Shown here piece by piece: positions 38,951 to 43,654 of a DNA stretch of 43,654 nt. The position numbers and the translations under genes are program-made. Origin of the DNA: Elusimicrobiota bacterium. Lineage in GTDB: Bacteria > Elusimicrobiota > Elusimicrobia > Elusimicrobiales > UBA9959. The DNA is taken from positions 1 to 43,654 of the forward strand of contig JAUSCK010000127.1 in NCBI GenBank assembly GCA_030651035.1, in the 5' to 3' direction. How positions within the stretch are numbered: the stretch's first letter is position 1; the number at the start of each line of letters is the position of its first letter. The notes beneath the pieces were generated by a model. The model worked only from the letters and a program-made list of their open reading frames with translations. It did no database searches and was not told the origin of the DNA.

Positions 38951-40572
38951 GGAAATGGCTTTTTCTCCTCCTGGTACTGCTCCCCGGCATCTATCTCCGG
39001 GTCTGCGGCCTTCAATGGGGCCTTCCCGTCGGTAAATTTTTTCATTCCACGATGTATCACCCCGATGAGTCCGGCACTATTGAGGACATAGCCGATATGA
39101 ACCCGCGCAAGCTGGATTTCAGGGTCCGCCTTAACGCTTTTCGCGGTACTGCGCAAATCTACATGACTGCGGCCTGGCTGGGACTTGCGAAAGTTACCCA
39201 TGCAGTAAAGATCGTTCCATCTTACGGTTATTACAAGGAGAACCCGGGGGAATTCACAAAGCTTTTCGTAGCCGCGCGGAGCCTCTCCGTCCTGTTCGGG
39301 ATAGCCACCATACTGCTGCTTTTTTTCAGCGGCGGAATATTCTACGGGAGCCCCGGCACAGGCTTCCTGGCGGCATTTTTTCTGGCGATAGCCCCGCTGC
39401 ACGCCGTGTGGTCGCACTATATAGGCACCGACGCGATACTAACCTTTGAAGTCTGCCTGCTTTTGATCCTGAGCCGGCGGGGCATGGAGACCGGCCGGTA
39501 TTATATTCTGAGCGGCATACTCGCCGGCATCACCATAGCGACCAAATACAGCGCCCTGCCGGTCCTGATCATCCCTCTGACGGCCCGGCTGCTCGCGAAA
39601 AAAAGCCTTTTCGACAAGCCCACCCTTTTTTATTTCTGCGCGGTGGCCGCCGGGTTTGTCATAGGGAACCCGTACGTAGTGATCGATCCCGGCTGGCTCA
39701 TCTCCACTCTACGAAAAACGATCGACATTACTGTAACGAACACGGCCAGGACCGGCGACGCTTTTGGGAGCGTTCCCGGGATTATCTATTACCTCACCAC
39801 CGCCCCCAAATATAGCCTGGGCCTGCCGCTGGCCCTGCTTTCCGCCTCCGGGCTGCTCTATGCCGCGTTCAAGCGTGAAAAGACTGACCTGCTGCTGCTG
39901 CCGTTCATACTGCTGCTGCTGGTGGAACTGAGTTTGCCGCCCTGGCGGCTGGTAAGGTGGTTCATGCCTTTCGTGCCGCTGCTCTGCCTGCTGGCTGCCA
40001 GGTTCGTTCTCTTGTCGCGGAAGCGGTTTTTTTTAGCGGCGCTGGCGGCGGCGGTCTCGGCCTATACGCTGTTCTACACGGCCTCCTACGTGAGGACAAT
40101 GGCCACGGAAGACGTAAGGGACGCCTCCTCCCGGTGGATAGAGGAGAACATAGCGGAAAACAGCAGGATAGCCGTTCCGCGGATGTTTTTCTGGAACCCG
40201 GCCATACTTACCTCACTTTACTGGTTCAATGAGACCGAGCCCTTCCGGAAGAACATAAAAAAATATAAGGTGCTGCAGACCCCTTCCGTGCAGGAGCTTT
40301 CAGCCGCGCACCCGGATTACGTGATAATCTCCGACTACGAGTATTACCCGGCTCTCAACCTGAAGGGCAAGTACCCGAACCCGCAAGCCTCCGAACTTTT
40401 TAATAAGCTTTCCGGAAGCGGGGATTATACGCTTATCAAAAAGTTCGAGAAATCCCCCTCATTATTCGGAATAAAGCCGATCGGCGGTTTTTACCCGCAC
40501 GACTGGCGTTACCCATTCCCGACCCTCCTCGTATTCAAAGCGGAGAAGGACAAGCCGGCAAAAAAGCGCTGA
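38947..40572 (+). CDS. GT39/ArnT-like membrane glycosyltransferase
   Basis: This 541-residue protein has an N-terminal membrane helix, a periplasmic loop with the acidic motif YHPDESGT (about 37-44), then about ten more helices and a soluble C-terminal region (about 385-541). This is the GT-C layout of the PMT/ArnT-like group, which uses polyprenyl-phosphate sugars to modify proteins or lipids at the outer face of the inner membrane. The divergent DPM1-like GT2 is a natural donor-making partner. The start overlaps a 12-codon frame. Confidence 0.83.
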   Translation: MRKWLFLLLVLLPGIYLRVCGLQWGLPVGKFFHSTMYHPDESGTIEDIADMNPRKLDFRVRLNAFRGTAQIYMTAAWLGLAKVTHAVKIVPSYGYYKENPGEFTKLFVAARSLSVLFGIATILLLFFSGGIFYGSPGTGFLAAFFLAIAPLHAVWSHYIGTDAILTFEVCLLLILSRRGMETGRYYILSGILAGITIATKYSALPVLIIPLTARLLAKKSLFDKPTLFYFCAVAAGFVIGNPYVVIDPGWLISTLRKTIDITVTNTARTGDAFGSVPGIIYYLTTAPKYSLGLPLALLSASGLLYAAFKREKTDLLLLPFILLLLVELSLPPWRLVRWFMPFVPLLCLLAARFVLLSRKRFFLAALAAAVSAYTLFYTASYVRTMATEDVRDASSRWIEENIAENSRIAVPRMFFWNPAILTSLYWFNETEPFRKNIKKYKVLQTPSVQELSAAHPDYVIISDYEYYPALNLKGKYPNPQASELFNKLSGSGDYTLIKKFEKSPSLFGIKPIGGFYPHDWRYPFPTLLVFKAEKDKPAKKR

Positions 40573-40612
40573 CAGGTTAGCCGGGCCTTCAACGTATCAA
40601 AACCGGAGTATT

Positions 40613-40636
40613 GAGAATTACGTGAGCTTTTGGGGT
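40613..40636 (+). promoter_or_regulatory. Conserved upstream motif, copy 1
   Basis: AATTACGTGAG followed by CTTTTGGGGTC matches AATTATGTGAG and TTTTCGGGGCC at 41877-41898, differing only by C/T changes. It lies before a T-run and the -10 of the methyltransferase transcript. The function is unknown. Confidence 0.45.
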
Positions 40637-40646
40637 CTTTTTTTTG

Positions 40647-40652
40647 TAAAAT
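40647..40652 (+). promoter_or_regulatory. Putative -10 before the small coupled frame
   Basis: TAAAAT ends six bases before the ATG at 40659, again suggesting a leaderless start. No good -35 was found. Confidence 0.35.
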
Positions 40653-40658
40653 TGGGAC

Positions 40659-40784
40659 ATGAAAAAGCGCGCTATATTGCCGGCTCCCTTTCCCTTATCT
40701 GCCGGCGATTCCGGCCCTGAGGCCCTGGGGATTCAATTTACCCTTACCGGTAAAAACAAATACGGAATAAAATTCTACACATGA
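40659..40784 (+). CDS. Possible 41-residue peptide coupled to the methyltransferase
   Basis: A 41-codon frame (MKKRAILPAPFPLSAG..., ending KYGIKFYT) ends in TGA overlapping the methyltransferase ATG (ATGA). It has an appropriate -10 just upstream. It is not recognised as a family. It may be a leader peptide, a small protein or a chance frame. Confidence 0.4.
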   Translation: MKKRAILPAPFPLSAGDSGPEALGIQFTLTGKNKYGIKFYT

Positions 40785-41725
40785 ACGTCCCTGAAAACGC
40801 CGCACGGTGCGATCACCAGAATCATAAGGAGGCCTACCGGTTCGGGGCGGCGGGCCTTCTCCGGTGCGAGGCGTGCGGGCTCGTCTTTGTCGATATGCCC
40901 CGGGAGACTCCCAGCCCCGACCTGGTTTATGAGAAGTATTACAGGAATGAAACCGCGGCCAGGTTTAATTTCGGGATCGAATATGTGATCAGGCTGTTCC
41001 GTTTCTTCCGGGCATTTAAAATGTTCACTGTCTGCCCCGGCGCCCGAACGATCATGGATATCGGCAGCGGGCGGGGGTTCATGCTGTACTATCTGAAAAA
41101 ATATTACGGCTACACAAGGGCGGCGGGAATCCAGATCTCCAGAAATGCCGTCGAGTTTTCCAGGAACAGGCTGGGCCTGGAGATCTACGACAAGGACCTG
41201 CTGGAGCTTCCACTCGATAATGCGCGGTTTGAGGTGATAACGATGTGGCATGTTCTGGAGCACCTCACCGGCCCGGACAAATACATTGAAAAGATCTCCG
41301 GCCTGCTGGGGGAGCGCGGCAAGCTGATAATCGAAGTGCCGAATTTTAATTCATGGACGCGGGTGTTCACCCGCGGGCGCTGGCTCAGCCTTGACCTGAA
41401 ACATCACCTGACCTTCTTTACGCCGGAATCGCTGACCCTGATGCTTGAAAGGCATGGCTTCGCGGTAGAGACCGTGCACACGTTCTCCCTGGAATATTCG
41501 GTCTTCACCTCGCTGCAAAGCATCGTAAGCTGGCTGACAAACAGCGACCATGACTTTTTCACATGGCTTCAGGGAGGCGATTTCACCCCCCGGATCATCT
41601 TTCATTCGCTGCTTTTTGTCGCATTATCGCCCCTCTGCTTTTTGATCAATGCGCTGCTTTATTTTTCAAAATACGGTGAAGTGATCTTTATTGTCGCCGG
41701 GAAAAAATGCGGCCAGCCCGTGTGA
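40781..41725 (+). CDS. Class I SAM methyltransferase (Methyltransf_23 type)
   Basis: This 314-residue protein starts with a small Cys-containing segment, ending LLRCEACGLVFVD (about 28-40), like the zinc-ribbon found before several sugar methyltransferases. The Rossmann SAM domain follows: IMDIGSGRGFMLYYL (about 91-105), ITMWHVLEHL (about 149-158) and ERGKLIIEVPN. Near the C-terminus there is a hydrophobic helix (about 271-295). Such proteins often methylate sugars or polyprenyl-linked glycans, which fits the glycan context. It has its own terminator. Confidence 0.88.
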   Translation: MNVPENAARCDHQNHKEAYRFGAAGLLRCEACGLVFVDMPRETPSPDLVYEKYYRNETAARFNFGIEYVIRLFRFFRAFKMFTVCPGARTIMDIGSGRGFMLYYLKKYYGYTRAAGIQISRNAVEFSRNRLGLEIYDKDLLELPLDNARFEVITMWHVLEHLTGPDKYIEKISGLLGERGKLIIEVPNFNSWTRVFTRGRWLSLDLKHHLTFFTPESLTLMLERHGFAVETVHTFSLEYSVFTSLQSIVSWLTNSDHDFFTWLQGGDFTPRIIFHSLLFVALSPLCFLINALLYFSKYGEVIFIVAGKKCGQPV

Positions 41726-41743
41726 TTTCCCTCACGGGCTTTT
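41715..41743 (+). terminator. Intrinsic terminator at the methyltransferase stop
   Basis: AGCCCGTG (41715-41722) pairs with CACGGGCT (41733-41740), followed by TTT. The hairpin includes the stop codon in its loop. Confidence 0.85.
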
Positions 41744-41876
41744 CAGCGCCCCGCTTACGGCTGAAGCGCCAGTGAAAAGCGGTACAGTCAAATGCACCCG
41801 GCTGGCCGCGAGACAGTTTTAAACGGAAGATTTTTCAATTTCAAGCGTCTTCCGGGCATCTAAATCAATCAATTAA

Positions 41877-41898
41877 AAATTATGTGAGTTTTCGGGGC
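41877..41898 (+). promoter_or_regulatory. Conserved upstream motif, copy 2
   Basis: AATTATGTGAG then TTTTCGGGGCC; see the copy at 40613-40636. It is followed by the hairpin ATGGCC-TTGCGT-GGCCAT with a TCTTTT tail (41908-41929), then by the TATAAT promoter of the DegT gene. Confidence 0.45.
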
Positions 41899-41932
41899 CT
41901 TCTTTCTATGGCCTTGCGTGGCCATCTTTTAA

Positions 41933-41962
41933 TATAATTTATCTGTTGATAATTACTGGAGG
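41933..41962 (+). promoter_or_regulatory. Promoter and Shine-Dalgarno of the DegT gene
   Basis: A perfect TATAAT (41933-41938) is followed by a strong GGAGG (41958-41962), seven bases before the ATG. No clear -35 is present at normal spacing. The preceding AT-rich stretch stands out from the local GC content. Confidence 0.55.
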
Positions 41963-41968
41963 ACAATC

Positions 41969-43105
41969 ATGAAAGTACCAATGGTAGACATGCTGGCGGG
42001 ATACCCCCCCATAAAAGATGAGATAGAGACCGCGGTTAAAAATGTTTTCAACAAGGCCAATTTCATACTCGGAGAGGAAGTCGCCAAGTTCGAAAAAGAA
42101 TTCGCCGCCCATAACGGCACTAAATACGCGGTAGGCGTGGCCAACGGCACCGACGCGCTGCGCATGGCCTTCATAGCCAGCGGCATAAAGCCCGGCGACG
42201 AAATAATAACCTCCCCCTTCACCTTCATCGCCACCACCGAAACCATCAGCCAGGTCGGCGCGGTCCCCGTGTTCGCCGACATCGACCCGGTTACCTACAA
42301 CCTGGACCCCGCGTCCGTCGAAAAGAAGATCACCGGCAAGACCCGCGCCATAGTCCCGGTGCACCTCTACGGCATGCCCTGCGACATGGACTCCCTCATG
42401 GCGCTGGCGAAGAAGCACAACCTCATCGTCATCGAGGACACGGCGCAGGCCTTCACCGGCAAGTACAAAATGGGCGGGAAAGACTGGAAGTACCTGGGCT
42501 CGATAGGCGACTGCGGAACCTACAGCTTCTTCCCGGCCAAGAACCTGGGCGCCTTCGGCGACGGCGGGGCCATCACCACCAGCGACGACAAGATCCTTGA
42601 GACGCTCAAGCAGCTGCGCAACCACGGCAGCAAGGTGCGCTACCATCACGAGATGGAAGGTTTCAACAGCCGCCTCGACACCGTGCAGGCCGCCATCCTC
42701 TCGGTGCGCCTCAAGCGCGTGGAGAAATGGACCGGGATGCGCAACGCCGTGGCCGCCAAGTACGCCGAGGCCCTGAAAGGCGTCTGCGTCACCCCGGTGG
42801 TCCCGGCCAACTGCGTGCACTCCTTCAACTACTACACCATACGCTTCGACTCGAAGGCCAAGCGCGACAACGCGCAGAAATACCTTACCGAGCAGGGCAT
42901 CGCCAACCAGATCTACTACCCGATAGCGCTTCACCTGCAGCAGGCGTACGCGCACCTGGGCGGCAGGAAGGGCGACCTGCCCGTCTGCGACGCGGTGATG
43001 GACACCGTTTTCTCGCTGCCGATGTACCCGGAGCTGACCGACGGGCAGATAAAAACGGTGACCGACGCGGTGAAAGCCTCGCTCGCCGTGGGCGTCAGCA
43101 AGTAA
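41969..43105 (+). CDS. DegT/DnrJ/EryC1/StrS family sugar aminotransferase
   Basis: This 378-residue PLP enzyme has MVDMLAGYPPIKDEI at its start, ANGTDALRMA (about 58-67), SPFTFIATTE, the PLP aspartate in VIEDTAQAF (about 151-159) and the PLP lysine in SFFPAKNLGAFGDGG (about 188-202). The family adds an amino group to keto sugars such as those bound to dTDP or UDP. It probably makes an amino sugar for the surface glycan. Three bases separate its stop from the next gene's start. Confidence 0.92.
   Translation: MKVPMVDMLAGYPPIKDEIETAVKNVFNKANFILGEEVAKFEKEFAAHNGTKYAVGVANGTDALRMAFIASGIKPGDEIITSPFTFIATTETISQVGAVPVFADIDPVTYNLDPASVEKKITGKTRAIVPVHLYGMPCDMDSLMALAKKHNLIVIEDTAQAFTGKYKMGGKDWKYLGSIGDCGTYSFFPAKNLGAFGDGGAITTSDDKILETLKQLRNHGSKVRYHHEMEGFNSRLDTVQAAILSVRLKRVEKWTGMRNAVAAKYAEALKGVCVTPVVPANCVHSFNYYTIRFDSKAKRDNAQKYLTEQGIANQIYYPIALHLQQAYAHLGGRKGDLPVCDAVMDTVFSLPMYPELTDGQIKTVTDAVKASLAVGVSK

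Positions 43106-43654
<549 letters not shown>

Overview
The window is GC-rich bacterial chromosome. It has dense protein genes, no RNA genes that I can see, no phage or transposase genes, and many short palindromic repeats between genes. Gene content points to an uncultured Gram-negative, heterotrophic, probably anaerobic or microaerophilic lineage: a TatT-type TRAP transporter, a tryptophanase, a fused glycolate/D-lactate dehydrogenase, HD-GYP signalling, type IV pilus-type ATPase and surface-glycan genes. The mix, plus heavy use of the Ile codon ATA in an otherwise GC-rich genome, reminds me of Elusimicrobiota. That is an impression, not a proof.

Layout. 1-275: two families of dispersed palindromes. 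276-3326 (minus): a MurC-like ligase and a Gly/Ala/Pro-rich membrane-anchored protein. 3526-7569 (plus): an overlapping run DUF6485, RidA, MalQ, TatT lipoprotein, TRAP substrate-binding protein. 7684-10053 (minus): a PAS histidine kinase and a receiver-PAS protein. 10255-12927 (plus): promoter, fluoride (crcB-type) riboswitch with an overlapping terminator, CPA2 antiporter and a radical SAM protein. 12943-15092 (minus): ferritin, methyltransferase, glycosyltransferase. 15243-17065 (plus): the TRAP membrane subunits DctQ and DctM, separated from their presumed partners by nearly 8 kb. 17137-18657: nitronate monooxygenase-like flavoprotein. 18702-24150: receiver-AraC regulator, receiver-GspE/PilB fusion and a soluble histidine kinase with a 17-residue tandem repeat.

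24307-28812 (minus): patatin, TauE/SafE, DUF1634, TPR protein, sugar nucleotidyltransferase. 28979-31464 (plus): DUF1646 transporter and tryptophanase. 31526-35163: GlcD-GlcE fusion and GlcF-like Fe-S protein. 35227-36912: GAF-HD-GYP protein, terminator, OsmC protein. 37008-43654: a surface-glycan region with a WecA/MraY-like transferase and a DPM1-like glycosyltransferase on minus, and a GT39-type transferase, a methyltransferase, a DegT aminotransferase and the start of a GDP-fucose synthase-like gene on plus.

The most notable points are: (1) the fluoride riboswitch in front of a CPA2 antiporter; (2) the type IV pilus-type ATPase whose usual N-terminus is replaced by a response-regulator receiver, coupled to a histidine kinase; (3) a 40-43 base palindromic element inserted inside two unrelated coding sequences in two different reading frames; (4) a ~108 bp dispersed element with inverted-repeat ends present in both orientations; (5) several transcription units whose -10 box lies only about 5-6 bases before the start codon, suggesting leaderless mRNAs.
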